A stretch of DNA of 27,532 nucleotides from Corynebacterium sp. (GCA_030450335.1 JAKDIS010000022.1:1-27532); one strand, 5' to 3'; positions 15,391-23,620 are shown, counted from the first letter of the stretch. The notes: generated from the sequence alone by a model not told the origin. Made by a program: numbers and translations.

Positions 15391-16437
15391 CAACAGCAGC
15401 GTGACCGCCAGCAGCACCAGGTTGGTGGGGGACTCGAAGAGCACCACGTGCTGCCCGGTGGCCATGCCGATGACCAGCACCGCCGGGATCGTGAGCCCCA
15501 CCGTGGACACCAGGGCGCCGTGGCACAGGTTGCTGACCCGCTGGATCTCCCCGGCGTAGGCGGCGCGCACCGCGGTGATCGTCTCCGGCAGGAAGACGAC
15601 CATGGCGATGAGCACGCCGGACAACGCCACGGGAGCGCCGGCGCGGGCCAGGCCCTCGTCCAGCAGCGTGGCCATGTCGTGGGAGAGCAGCACGATGGGC
15701 AGGACGGTGAGCAGCAGGACGACCGAGCGGGCGATGATCTCCGGGCGGTGCCCGGCGCCGTCGGCGCGCGGCGCCGGGGCGTCCTGCGTGGTTTTCTGCG
15801 TGGTTGTTTCGGCGGTGACCTCCCGGAAGTCGGCGGCCTGCGCGCCGGTCTGGCGGTACAGGAAGTAGGCGTAGAGCACCACGGTGAGCAGTGCGATGGT
15901 CACCGCCTGGACGGAGGTGTAGGAGCCGTCCGACCCGATCAGGCCCGGCATCACGAAGGCCATCGTGGACAGCACCACGAGCAGGGCGAGGTAGGACGAG
16001 GTGCCCGTCCGGTTGGGGGTGAGGTCGCCGTGGCGTGTGCCGCCGACGAGCAGGGCCACGCCGACGACGAGGTTGAGGATGATCATCGACACCGCCATCA
16101 CCGAGTCGCGGGCGATGGTGGTGTGTTCGCCGGGGCCGAGCATCACCGCTGAGATCAGGATGACCTCGATGACCACGATCGACAGGGTCAGCACGAGGGT
16201 GCCGTAGGGGTCGCCGAGGCGGTGGGCGAGGTGTTCGGCCTGGGCGACCACGCCGAAGGCGCAGACGACGATCACGCCGACGAGGCCGACGAGGACGGCG
16301 GTGAGTGCCGGGGTCGACAGGTCGCCGTCGAGGACGGGGCCGGCGAGGAGGGTGGCCAGGAAGGTCCCCCAGCCGAGGACGAGACGCGCGACGACGGACG
16401 TTGTGAGGGTCTCGCGCAGGGCGGATGCACTGGTCAT
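15295..16437 (-). CDS. ChaA/Cax-type calcium (sodium, potassium):proton antiporter
   Basis: 380 residues from the ATG at 16437; an ATG two codons earlier (16443) is also possible. About 11 membrane segments form two homologous halves. Half 1 contains the Cax c-1 region GEHTTIARDSVMAVSMIILNLVVG (about 115-140). Half 2 contains VFLPETITAVRAAYAGEIQRVSNLCHGALVSTVGLTIP, the c-2 region with its acidic Glu, very like ChaA. A hydrophilic, Thr/Ala/Asp-rich loop separates them (about 205-235). The protein should extrude Ca2+ or Na+/K+ in exchange for protons; ion choice is not readable. The 3' end overlaps the MFS gene. It lies downstream of the SLC13-like permease by about 130 bases. Confidence 0.9.
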   Translation of the reverse strand: MTSASALRETLTTSVVARLVLGWGTFLATLLAGPVLDGDLSTPALTAVLVGLVGVIVVCAFGVVAQAEHLAHRLGDPYGTLVLTLSIVVIEVILISAVMLGPGEHTTIARDSVMAVSMIILNLVVGVALLVGGTRHGDLTPNRTGTSSYLALLVVLSTMAFVMPGLIGSDGSYTSVQAVTIALLTVVLYAYFLYRQTGAQAADFREVTAETTTQKTTQDAPAPRADGAGHRPEIIARSVVLLLTVLPIVLLSHDMATLLDEGLARAGAPVALSGVLIAMVVFLPETITAVRAAYAGEIQRVSNLCHGALVSTVGLTIPAVLVIGMATGQHVVLFESPTNLVLLAVTLLLSVASFTGRRVTAIHGAAHLMLFLVFALSVFS

Positions 16438-16448
16438 GATCATGTACC

Positions 16449-16460
16449 CGGAAATTTCCG
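16449..16460. promoter_or_regulatory. 12-base palindrome upstream of the ChaA-like gene
   Basis: CGGAAATTTCCG is a perfect palindrome just upstream of the antiporter start, an AT-rich patch in GC-rich DNA. It may be an operator or part of the promoter; no binding protein is recognised. The region 16444-16570 between the two transporter genes holds nothing else I can call. Confidence 0.35.
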
Positions 16461-16570
16461 CGGGGCCGTCCCTGCTCATGCGGTGTGCCGACGGGTCGTC
16501 CCGCCGGAGTTCATGTTCGTGGCCATGGTAGCACCGGTGCGGCAGTGTGGGTGGGGGTGTCCGTCTCCGG

Positions 16571-17896
16571 TCAGAACGGCAGGAACACCAGCAGCCAGGC
16601 CAGCGCGGGGCCGATGAGGACGACCACCCCGGAGTACACGAGCATCTGGCGGAAGAAGCGGTCGCGGTGGGCGGAGTCCACGTTGGCCAGCACCATCGCA
16701 CCGTTCGTGGAGAACGGGGAGACGTCCACCACGGTGGCGGCGATGGCGATGGCGGCGGCGGTGCCCGCGATCGGCAGGTCGCCGCTGACCAGGAACGGCG
16801 CGGCCATGGTGATGGCGATGCCGATCGTGGCGATCGACGACGCCAGCGCCGACACGATGCCCGAGAGGTAGCACAGCAGGAGCAGCCCGATCAGCGGGGC
16901 GCCGAGGGAGGACACCGCGTCGGAGATCACGTCGACAGTGCCGGCGGCCTCCAGCACCTCGATGTAGGTGATCATGCCGCCGACCAGCACGATCGTGGAC
17001 CAGGAGACGTTCGCCAGGGCCGTGTGCGACGCCGCCGGCTTCAGGATCGCCAGGCAGCCGCCGATGACCAGGGACACCACACCGATGTTCAGGCCGAAGA
17101 TGCCGGCGCCGAGGACCAGCGCGGCCAGACCGACCATGGTCACCACCTGGTACCAGCCGACGCGGGTGTGACGGCGCGTCGTCTGGTCCGTCCGGTCGGT
17201 CCCGCCCGTACCGCCCTCCTCGTCGGCCCTGACGAGCTCGAGGTCCGCGCGTGCCCGTGCGCCGAAGAGCTGGCGTCCGCCGAGGAAGAGGTACACGATG
17301 CACCCCATCAGCACGTTGAACCCCAGTGCCATGAGGAACAGCGTCCACTGGTGGTTGCCGAGGTCGTTGCTGCGCAGGAAGTCGTTGACGTAGATGCCGT
17401 AGACACTCAGCGGGGAGAGCAGCCCCGCCATGCCGCCGTGCACGACCATCATGCCCATCATCAGCTGGTTGATGCGGTAGCGGCGGGCGAAGGGGATGGC
17501 CAGCGGGGAGATCACGCCGATGGCGAAGATCGCGCCGATCGACATGAACGCGCCGGTCAGGGCGAAGAAGATCCAGGGCATCACCGCCCGGTTGCCGCGC
17601 ACGGCCTTCATCGCCCAGTCGAGGATGATGTCGATCGTCCCGTTCTGCTGGGCGAACCCGAAGAGGTACGTCAGGCCCATCAGCGCGATCATCAGGTCCA
17701 CCGGGAACCCGGCGAAGACCTGGTCGAACACCCCGTCGGCGCCGCCGCCTTCGCCTTCGCCGTCGCCGAAACCGGGTACCGCCAGGCCGACGATGAATGC
17801 ACCGACCAGTCCGAGGATGCCGAGGTTGACGTTGCGTAGCGTGCCGATGAGGAAGATCAGCACCAGGACGGTGATCGTCAGGACGTGCGGGCTCAC
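16571..17896 (-). CDS. SLC13/MatC-type permease (dicarboxylate/ion transporter superfamily)
   Basis: 441 residues with about 11-12 membrane segments. The N-terminal half resembles the MatC_N type (LRNVNLGILGLVGAFIVG, FPVDLMIALMGLTYLFGFAQQNGTIDII, PWIFFALTGAFMSIGAIFAIGVISPLAIP). The second half has the superfamily motif FSTNGAMVLAN, preceded by AATVVDVSPF. A charged cytoplasmic loop with GGTGGTDRTDQTT (about 220-240) separates the halves, and a Gly/Glu insert (GDGEGEGGGADG) follows the first membrane pair. MatC relatives carry malonate or other dicarboxylates; the substrate is not decided. The start is a GTG at 17896 with AAGGAG about 4 bases upstream. Confidence 0.82.
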   Translation of the reverse strand: MSPHVLTITVLVLIFLIGTLRNVNLGILGLVGAFIVGLAVPGFGDGEGEGGGADGVFDQVFAGFPVDLMIALMGLTYLFGFAQQNGTIDIILDWAMKAVRGNRAVMPWIFFALTGAFMSIGAIFAIGVISPLAIPFARRYRINQLMMGMMVVHGGMAGLLSPLSVYGIYVNDFLRSNDLGNHQWTLFLMALGFNVLMGCIVYLFLGGRQLFGARARADLELVRADEEGGTGGTDRTDQTTRRHTRVGWYQVVTMVGLAALVLGAGIFGLNIGVVSLVIGGCLAILKPAASHTALANVSWSTIVLVGGMITYIEVLEAAGTVDVISDAVSSLGAPLIGLLLLCYLSGIVSALASSIATIGIAITMAAPFLVSGDLPIAGTAAAIAIAATVVDVSPFSTNGAMVLANVDSAHRDRFFRQMLVYSGVVVLIGPALAWLLVFLPF

Positions 17897-18047
17897 GGGA
17901 CTCCTTGGCGGGTGGCGACGGGTGGATAACCGGGGTCATGGTACTCCGCTTGGTGAAGCTAACGTTCTCGGGGCCGACGCTGGCGCGGGGGTGGGCTTCG
18001 GGTCATTCCGCCCCGCGGATACGTTTGCCCCGGTAACCTGCTTATTC
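17897..18047. other. Divergent intergenic promoter region
   Basis: 151 bases between the GTG of the SLC13-like permease and the ATG of the mycolyltransferase. I see the permease Shine-Dalgarno, the -10 TAACCT at 18034, and a GC-rich middle. No further gene or clear repeat is visible. Confidence 0.5.
18034..18039 (+). promoter_or_regulatory. -10 element TAACCT for the mycolyltransferase
   Basis: TAACCT ends 8 bases before the ATG at 18048, compatible with a leaderless transcript. No Shine-Dalgarno precedes this ATG. Confidence 0.45.
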
Positions 18048-19166
18048 ATGACGTTGCCCTCCGCGGGAAGGCCCGCGCACCCCTCATCTCTCCTCCCCAT
18101 ACGATCCACCAGACTGGCCGCCGTGCTCACCGCCGGCGCCCTCGCCGCCGTCGGTACGGTCGCGGTCCTGCCACCGGTGGTGGCGGACGCAGCGGAACGT
18201 CCTGCGCCGTCCGGCTGCGAGGCGTACGTCCCGCAGGACGCCGCTGAGTCGTCCACCAGCAGCGGTTCCGGGAGCCTCGGTAGCTCCGGCGCCGGGACGT
18301 CGCTACCGCAGGACGCCACCGGCGCCCTGGAGTGCCAGGTCCCGTCCCCGTCGATGGGCCGCGAGTTCTCCGTGATCGTGCGCCCCGCGCACACCGAGCA
18401 GAACCCCAAGGTCGCCCTGTTCCTGGACGGCGCGGACTCCGGCGAGGTCAACGGCTGGGTCGACAAGGCCGGTGCGCTCGACCACCTGGCGGAGGAGGAC
18501 AAGACCCTCGTCTTCCCGGTCACCGATCCGTGGACCTGGTCGCAGAACTGGGACGAGGACGCCCCCGGCGACGCCGACGACGCTAAGTTCGAGACCTTCC
18601 TCGTCGACGAACTCCCGGATTACCTCGAGAACTCCTTCGACGTGCCGGACGGCGGGCGGGGGACCACCGGTGTGGTCGGGCTGAGCGCCGGGGCCTACGC
18701 CACGATGAACATCGCCTCGAAGCATCCCGAGCAGTACAACTCCGTCTACGCGCTCAGCGGAATCTACGACCCTCAGTCGCCGGGAGGACGCTTCGCCATC
18801 GACACCAGCGCCACCCGCCTCAGTGACCGCGGCCGGGCTCCCTGGACGTCCGAGGCCAGCCGTGCGGCGAACAACCCGACCCTCAACCTGGACAATCTCA
18901 CCATGCCGGTGCTGGTCAACGTGTCCACCGGCATCGTGCACCCCGAGGAGCTGCGGAGTGAGAATCCGTCGGCCGCGATGTTCCTCGGCGGGCCAGTGGA
19001 GACGGGGACGTTCGTGATGACCGGGCAGCTCCAGGCCGAGACCGTGCGCCGGGGACTGGACAACTTCGAGTTCCGCTACGACATCTTCGGCGGTCACACC
19101 TGGCCCACGTGGCGGCGTGCGGCCTTCGACAAGGGCACGATCTGGACGTTCCTCGACAGGATCTGA
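18048..19166 (+). CDS. cmt: Secreted corynomycolyltransferase (antigen-85-like esterase)
   Basis: 372 residues. An N-terminal signal peptide (Arg-containing start, hydrophobic core about 23-45, Ala-rich cleavage region near 46-49) predicts export. The alpha/beta-hydrolase domain shows the nucleophile motif GLSAGAYATMN (Ser 213) and the late His in FGGHTWPTW (His 354), as in Ag85/Cmt enzymes that transfer mycolates between trehalose and cell-wall arabinogalactan. An unusual Ser/Gly-rich stretch (about 66-85) lies between two similar PQDA motifs and is flanked by Cys57 and Cys96, which could pair. The gene stands alone and converges on the disrupted GNAT gene. It is good evidence for a mycolic-acid envelope. 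Acceptor preference is not readable; the cmt number is not assigned. Confidence 0.88.
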   Translation: MTLPSAGRPAHPSSLLPIRSTRLAAVLTAGALAAVGTVAVLPPVVADAAERPAPSGCEAYVPQDAAESSTSSGSGSLGSSGAGTSLPQDATGALECQVPSPSMGREFSVIVRPAHTEQNPKVALFLDGADSGEVNGWVDKAGALDHLAEEDKTLVFPVTDPWTWSQNWDEDAPGDADDAKFETFLVDELPDYLENSFDVPDGGRGTTGVVGLSAGAYATMNIASKHPEQYNSVYALSGIYDPQSPGGRFAIDTSATRLSDRGRAPWTSEASRAANNPTLNLDNLTMPVLVNVSTGIVHPEELRSENPSAAMFLGGPVETGTFVMTGQLQAETVRRGLDNFEFRYDIFGGHTWPTWRRAAFDKGTIWTFLDRI

Positions 19167-19188
19167 CGGGGAGGGTCGCCGGGGGACG

Positions 19189-19779
19189 TCAGCACGGGAT
19201 CCAGTAGCGGCGTTTGGGTACGCTGTCGCCGGGTTTGGTGCGGAGGTCCTAAAGAACTCCTCCGTTGGCCTCGATGACGGCGGCCGATCCGGCGTTGTCG
19301 TCGTCGCACGTGAGTAGTGCCCGGTGAATGTCATGGTCGGCGAGTCGGGCCAGGGACTGGCGCAAGATTTCGGTGGCGTAGCCCCGACGTCGGAAATCCG
19401 GTGCCACGGCATATCCGATGTGACCGTCGTAGTTCAGCAGGTTCTCGGTGAGGCCGTAGCGGATGGAGGAACGACCTACGAGGGTGGGCTCGGCAGCAAT
19501 CCCGGTCTCGGCTCCGTGTACTTCTGCGAGGAGGAAGTCTGCGGGGAGCCAACCTGGGGGAAGCTTGTCGCCCCGGTGCTGACACCGGACGCTCTCGAGG
19601 AAGTCCGCCCAGTCGGAACGGACGGCACCTGTTTCATCGGCCGGGCCTGCCGAGGCAGCGTTGGGGCTGAGTTGTCCTGCGCCGGCGAGGAAGTCGAAAC
19701 TCTCGGTGGAGCAGGTGGCGTTCAACTCACGCACGCGGGCTTCATCGGTGGAGACGGGCAGGCGGAGCGTGAGTGGCAT
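19189..19779 (-). pseudogene. GNAT N-acetyltransferase (RimJ/RimL type) with in-frame TAG near the C-terminus
   Basis: The frame encodes 176 residues to a TAG at 19249-19251. A RimJ-like layout is visible: MPLTLRLPVSTDEARVRELN, LVGRSSIRYGLTENLLNYDGHIGYAVAPDFRRRGYATEILRQSLARL (acetyl-CoA loop RRRGYAT), TCDDDNAGSAAVIEANGGVL. Immediately after the TAG the same frame continues DLRTKPGDSVPKRRYWIPC and a TGA, which is the canonical GNAT ending (GGVLE-D-...-KRRYWI). One base change (GAG to TAG) explains this. The protein loses 19 residues that normally form the final strand, so it may be weakened or dead. A -10 TACACT ends 7 bases before the ATG. The substrate is unknown. Confidence 0.85.
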
Positions 19780-19786
19780 GGTGACC

Positions 19787-19792
19787 AGTGTA
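19787..19792 (-). promoter_or_regulatory. -10 element TACACT, leaderless promoter for the GNAT gene
   Basis: TACACT (minus strand) ends 7 bases before the ATG at 19779, just after the stop of the upstream small membrane protein. Confidence 0.5.
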
Positions 19793-19814
19793 TTGACGTT
19801 GTTGTCGAGCCCTG

Positions 19815-20111
19815 TCAGGGAGCGACGTTCTGGGCCCGGTTCGCGGCGACGTCGTTCTGGGTGAACTGCCCCTTGCGTCCCCACAGGAACCACAGTGCCG
19901 CGCCGAGCAGCGGGAAGGCGAGGATCAGCAGGAACCAGACCGCCTTGCCGCCGCCGGCGAGTACGTCGCTGGTGACGACGCTGACGAGTGCGGCGATGAT
20001 GAAGGCCAGCAGGGCCAGGGCGATGACGCCGAGGACGACGAGTAGTGCGATGGCCCAGCCATCGGACAGGCTTCCGTCGGAGTTGGTGACCGCGGCGAGT
20101 GTGTACTGCAT
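19815..20111 (-). CDS. Small PLDc_N-type membrane protein
   Basis: 98 residues. A first hydrophobic segment (about 19-46) and a second (about 57-74, VWFLLILAFPLLGAALWFLWG) are joined by VTSDVLAGGGKAVWF, the pattern of phospholipase D nuclease N-terminal (PLDNc) domain proteins, ending with WGRKGQF and a soluble tail. These are small membrane proteins of unknown function and carry no nuclease motif. The ATG at 20111 is chosen because GGAGGAAAAC precedes it; the earlier ATG at 20151 has none. It sits between the methyltransferase and GNAT genes on the same strand. Confidence 0.85.
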   Translation of the reverse strand: MQYTLAAVTNSDGSLSDGWAIALLVVLGVIALALLAFIIAALVSVVTSDVLAGGGKAVWFLLILAFPLLGAALWFLWGRKGQFTQNDVAANRAQNVAP

Positions 20112-20206
20112 TGTTTTCCTCCAGAGGTGGTGGGGATGTATTGCCACCATGATGCCGCTGGGGAGGAGGTCTCGTCGTCAGACCACGGGATGATTCACGG
20201 TATGAC

Positions 20207-20985
20207 TCACGGGAGTCGGGACGCCTCGATGAGGTGCCGGCTGGAGTACGCGGTGAACGGACGGCCCGCGCGCATGCCGGCGTCCAACTCCCGCAAGGCA
20301 TCGGCGTAGCGCTCCACCGAGAAGTCCGGCACCCACCACACGCACTTGCGCAGCAGCCACACCACGGCACCGACGTCGAAGAACTGCATCCGGCAGCGGG
20401 CCGTCTCCAGGCGTCGGACGCTCAGGCCGGACGCCTCGGCGGCGGCGACCTCCCCGTCCGGCCCGTGCGGGTCCCGCGCCGCGCGTTCCACCGGATGCGG
20501 ACCGAGGAAGTACTCGATGAGTTCGAAGCCGGACGCCGGACCCACGTGCTGCGCGAGGTAGCGTCCGCTGGGCTTGAGCACCCGGTGGATCTCCGACCAG
20601 TCCGGGGACACCGGGTGCCGGGAACTGACCAGGTCGAAGGACCGGTCGGGGAAGGGGAGCCGTTGCGCCCCGTGCGTCCCGACGACCTCCACGCCCCGGG
20701 GACCGAGCCGCTCGCGGGCGCGGTCCGCGTTCGGCGGCCAGGACTCCGTCACCGACATGCGACGTGGCAGGACGCGGGCCTCGTCGACCACCTCACCGCC
20801 GCCGGTGTCGATGTCCAGGGCGGCGGCACCGGGATTCTGCGCCAGGGTCCCCAACCGCGCGGACAGCAGGCCGGCGTACCCCCAGGGCGGGCGCTCCTCG
20901 GTGGCCCTGCCATCGAGCCAGGAAAAACCCAACCGTCCACGTCGGCGGCCCCGGCCTCGGCGACAAGCTCCTCGAATGACCTCAT
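20207..20985 (-). CDS. SAM-dependent methyltransferase, frameshifted near the N-terminus
   Basis: About 259 residues after correction. The start MRSFEELVAEAGAADVDGW (from 20985) is in one frame and the rest, FSWLDGRATEERPPWGYAGLL, is in another. Adding one G to the G3 run (+ strand C at 20928-20930) gives DGWGFSWLDGRATEERPPWGY, a smooth family-like join. The body has a class I methyltransferase outline: ALDIDTGGGEV (motif I), a post-I acidic helix, LPFPDRSFDLVSSRH (motif IV region), EIHRVLKPSGRYLAQHV (motif V/VI), and a C-terminal TAYSSRHLIEAS. The target is unknown. Promoter -10 TAGAGT ends 6 bases before the ATG. A sequencing error in the run or true frameshift decay are both possible; without the repair, an upstream start would give a non-conserved Arg-rich N-terminus. 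Confidence 0.8.
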
Positions 20986-20991
20986 GGGGCC

Positions 20992-20997
20992 ACTCTA
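20992..20997 (-). promoter_or_regulatory. -10 element TAGAGT, leaderless promoter for the methyltransferase
   Basis: TAGAGT on the minus strand ends 6 bases before the ATG at 20985. It supports the MRSFEELVAE start despite the downstream frameshift. Confidence 0.5.
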
Positions 20998-21023
20998 ACG
21001 AACCGGGAAAGCCCAACCGCACC

Positions 21024-21053
21024 TTGACCGTGCGGGAATTATCGCACTATCAT
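21024..21053 (+). promoter_or_regulatory. Promoter of the ArsR-MFS operon
   Basis: TTGACC (21024-21029) and TATCAT (21048-21053) are separated by 18 bases, a good sigma-A type promoter. Transcription should start near 21060, leaving a short leader with GAGGAG before the ArsR ATG at 21089. Confidence 0.6.
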
Positions 21054-21076
21054 CGTGCGGAAATATTCGAACGAAT
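21043..21076. promoter_or_regulatory. Operator candidates over the ArsR promoter
   Basis: CGCAC-N7-GTGCG (21043-21059) straddles the -10, and ATTCG-AA-CGAAT (21065-21076) follows it. CGTGCGG also recurs as a direct repeat 25 bases apart (21029, 21054). These are likely ArsR autoregulatory sites, by analogy with other ArsR operons. Confidence 0.45.
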
Positions 21077-21088
21077 GAGGAGAAGAGC

Positions 21089-21412
21089 ATGTCCCCATCC
21101 AGGACCTACGAACATCCCGACACAGACGACATCACCATCCACCGCGTACTTTTCGCGCTCAGTGAACCACTGCGGCTGAATATGGTTCGCATGCTCTCCG
21201 ATGGTGGCGAGGTCGACAGTCTCGAGCTCGGACCCGACCTGCCTCGCTCCACCTTGACGCACCACACCAGGCTCCTCCGGGAGTCGGGCGTTGTCTTCGT
21301 CCGTGCGGAGGGGCGCAAGTGCATGATCGAGTTGCGTAGCGATGACCTTGAGTCCCGCTTCCCCGGACTTATCGACACCGTGCTCGGCGGATACGAGGAG
21401 GTGGACCCTTGA
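21089..21412 (+). CDS. ArsR-family winged-helix regulator
   Basis: 107 residues. The winged-helix fold is seen in HRVLFALSEPLRLNMVRML (about 19-37), the recognition helix region LPRSTLTHHTRLLRESGVV (about 51-69), and the wing VRAEGRKCMIELR. Only one Cys (in RKCM) is present, so the classical paired-Cys metal site is absent and a non-metal ligand is possible. GAGGAG precedes the ATG by about 7 bases. Its TGA overlaps the TTG start of the MFS exporter (TTGA), so the two are one operon and the regulator probably represses its own exporter operon until the ligand appears. Confidence 0.9.
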   Translation: MSPSRTYEHPDTDDITIHRVLFALSEPLRLNMVRMLSDGGEVDSLELGPDLPRSTLTHHTRLLRESGVVFVRAEGRKCMIELRSDDLESRFPGLIDTVLGGYEEVDP

Positions 21413-22572
21413 TCCGCAAGGTATGGCCGTTGACCGCCGCCGCAGTTGCCCTGGGTATCGACGCCTACGTCCTCGCCGGCGTCCTGCCGCAGATCGCCGA
21501 TTCCCTGTCCACCACCGCAGCGATGATCGGACTCGGTGTCACGGCGTTCACTGCCGCGTACGCGGTGGCGGGCCCTCTGTTGTCAGGACGGCTGACCCGG
21601 GGAAGCACCGCCCGTGCATTGCTGATCGCGCTCGGGGTCTTCAACCTCGGCAATCTCATCACCACCCTGGCACCTGGCGTGGAAGTATTCCTCGTTTCAC
21701 GGGTCATCGCCGGTGCAGGTGCCGGCATCCTCACCGCTGTCGCCACGGCGACGGCGGCGGCCATGGTGGACGACACCGAACGGGGCCGCGCGATGTCGAT
21801 GGTGACTTTCGGGCTCTCCGCCGGAACGGTCGCCGGCGTCCCCCTCGGCATGCTGATCGGCGACACAGCGGGCTGGCGGTGGACCATGGCCCTGGTCGTC
21901 GCTTTCGGAGTATGCAGCATGGCGGCGCTCGCTTTGCGAGCCCGTCACCTCCCGGTATTGGACAGTGGTGGTGGGCCGGTCTTCAGCGTGCTGCGCTCGG
22001 CGAAGACCAGCCTCGGCGTTGTGGCCGCATTCCTTCTCGGTGTCGCGAGCCTGGCGCTGTACACCTATCTCCTGCCGATGGCGGAATCCCGCGGCCTGGA
22101 CGACTGGGGGTTCGCACTGGTGTGGGCCTGGGGCATCGGTGGGGTCGGGGCAACGGCCCTGATCGGCAAACCACTCGACCGCGTCGGTCCACGACCGTTC
22201 CTCATCGCGCTCCCGTTGGTTCTCGCGCTCGGCTTCAGCCTGGCCTGGACCAGTGCGAACCCCATCGTGTGGATCATCGCCGCGGCGCTCTGGGGCGCGG
22301 CGGGCTGGGCTACGGTGCCCACACTGCAACAGGCGCTGACGGCCGACCGACCTGCCCAGGCCATGCCGGTCATCGCCTTTCAGATGGCGGCGATGTACCT
22401 CGGTTCTGCCGTAGGCGCTGCGGCGGGAAGCGGTCTGCTCAGCGGCGGGGCCGTCGCAGCGGACCTCGCGGGGTGGGCTCTCCTCCCCGCTGGCGGAGCA
22501 CTGCTGCTCGCCGGTGCCGTCAGCTTGCTGCTAACGCGCGGCGGCGACCCGGTCAGGCCTGCAGGTCGATGA
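21409..22572 (+). CDS. MFS exporter, DHA1-type
   Basis: 387 residues with 12 predicted membrane segments. DHA1-like features are GIDAYVLAGVLPQIADSL (segment 1), GPLLSGRLTRGSTARALL (motif A region), FLVSRVIAGAGAGI (motif B with Arg), and AGTVAGVPLGMLIGDTAGWRW (motif C). Members of this group expel drugs or sugars such as arabinose and chloramphenicol; substrate unknown. The TTG start at 21409 overlaps the ArsR stop and has AGGAGG exactly 7 bases upstream, which decides it. The last 20 bases overlap the convergent glucose dehydrogenase. Confidence 0.9.
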   Translation: MIRKVWPLTAAAVALGIDAYVLAGVLPQIADSLSTTAAMIGLGVTAFTAAYAVAGPLLSGRLTRGSTARALLIALGVFNLGNLITTLAPGVEVFLVSRVIAGAGAGILTAVATATAAAMVDDTERGRAMSMVTFGLSAGTVAGVPLGMLIGDTAGWRWTMALVVAFGVCSMAALALRARHLPVLDSGGGPVFSVLRSAKTSLGVVAAFLLGVASLALYTYLLPMAESRGLDDWGFALVWAWGIGGVGATALIGKPLDRVGPRPFLIALPLVLALGFSLAWTSANPIVWIIAAALWGAAGWATVPTLQQALTADRPAQAMPVIAFQMAAMYLGSAVGAAAGSGLLSGGAVAADLAGWALLPAGGALLLAGAVSLLLTRGGDPVRPAGR

Positions 22573-23602
22573 GCACCTTGATGTCGTCGTCCCGGTGGTC
22601 GAAGGCCTCCTCGTAGTTCGACAGGGGCACCACGCGGGTGACCAGCGACGACAGCCAGTCGCGGTCGGCGTCGCCGAGGGCCTTGGCCGCGGCCCGCCAG
22701 TGGTCAACGTTGGCGTTGACGGAACCGACCACGGCGGTGTTGTTGAGCACCATGCGCTTGCCCGCGGCGGCGATGTCGACCTCCATCGGGTCACCCTCCT
22801 GGATGCCGAGCAGGCAGACGACCGGGTAGGGGTGCGCGTGGGTCAGGGAGGCGCCGACGAGCGGGCCGGCACCGGTGGTCTCGATGATGATGTCCGGGTC
22901 CACGGTGTCCAGGATCTCCCGGAACTCACCGGTGTGGTAGGTCGCGCCCAGGTCAGCAACCAGCTTCGGCTTGATGCCGTCCTCCACCCGGTCCACGACG
23001 TGGACGTCCAGGCCACGCTGCTGGCCGATCAGTGCGGCCAGCAGACCCACCGGACCGGCGCCCGTGATCACCACGGTGGTCGGCTCGTTCCACGCACGGT
23101 TGCCGACCCGGTCGACCTGGTCCCAGGCCTTGGCCACGACGGAGGTCGGCTCCAGCAGGGCGCCGGTCTTGCCCAGCGCCCGGTCGACCTTGACCACGAA
23201 GTCCTTGTCCACGACCCACTCCTGGGAGCCGAAGCCGTCGATCTCCTTGATGCCGCGCTCGCGGTACTCGCCGTTGCGGCACATGTCGAACTCGCCGCGG
23301 GCACAGGCGCCGCAGGGCTCCGGGTCCGGACGGCGCACCACGCCGACGACCAGGTCACCCTCGGCGAAGTCGGAGCCCTCCGGGGCAGAGATGACCTCTC
23401 CGAGGGACTCGTGGCCGATGATCAGGCGTTTGTGGCCCTCCGGCGCCCAGCCGTAACCGCCGGAGTTCAGGTCGTGGTCGGTTCCGCACACGCCGAGGGC
23501 GAGTCCACGGACGAGCAGCTCGCCGGGCCCCGGGGTGGGGGCGTCGAACTCCTCGACGGTCAGGGAGTCGGCCCGACCTGGTTCTACAGTGATGGCTTTC
23601 AT
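22553..23602 (-). CDS. gdh: Glucose 1-dehydrogenase (zinc, medium-chain type)
   Basis: 349 residues, the usual length. The family oxidises D-glucose to gluconolactone with NAD(P)+. LGVCGTDHDLNSGGYGWAPEGHKRLIIGHES (about 37-67) contains catalytic-zinc residues Cys39, His64 and Glu65 and is diagnostic of glucose 1-dehydrogenase rather than generic alcohol dehydrogenase. Structural-zinc Cys are at 97, 100 and 108, one short of the usual four. LLEPTSVVAKAW (149-160) and the dinucleotide motif GAGPVG (181-186) follow. The C-terminal half has the GDH type ending. It lies 18 bases after the SMP-30 lactonase gene in the same operon. Related aldose oxidations (galactose, xylose) cannot be excluded. 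Confidence 0.88.
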   Translation of the reverse strand: MKAITVEPGRADSLTVEEFDAPTPGPGELLVRGLALGVCGTDHDLNSGGYGWAPEGHKRLIIGHESLGEVISAPEGSDFAEGDLVVGVVRRPDPEPCGACARGEFDMCRNGEYRERGIKEIDGFGSQEWVVDKDFVVKVDRALGKTGALLEPTSVVAKAWDQVDRVGNRAWNEPTTVVITGAGPVGLLAALIGQQRGLDVHVVDRVEDGIKPKLVADLGATYHTGEFREILDTVDPDIIIETTGAGPLVGASLTHAHPYPVVCLLGIQEGDPMEVDIAAAGKRMVLNNTAVVGSVNANVDHWRAAAKALGDADRDWLSSLVTRVVPLSNYEEAFDHRDDDIKVLIDLQA

Positions 23603-23620
23603 GGTTCCTCCTGAAATCGA

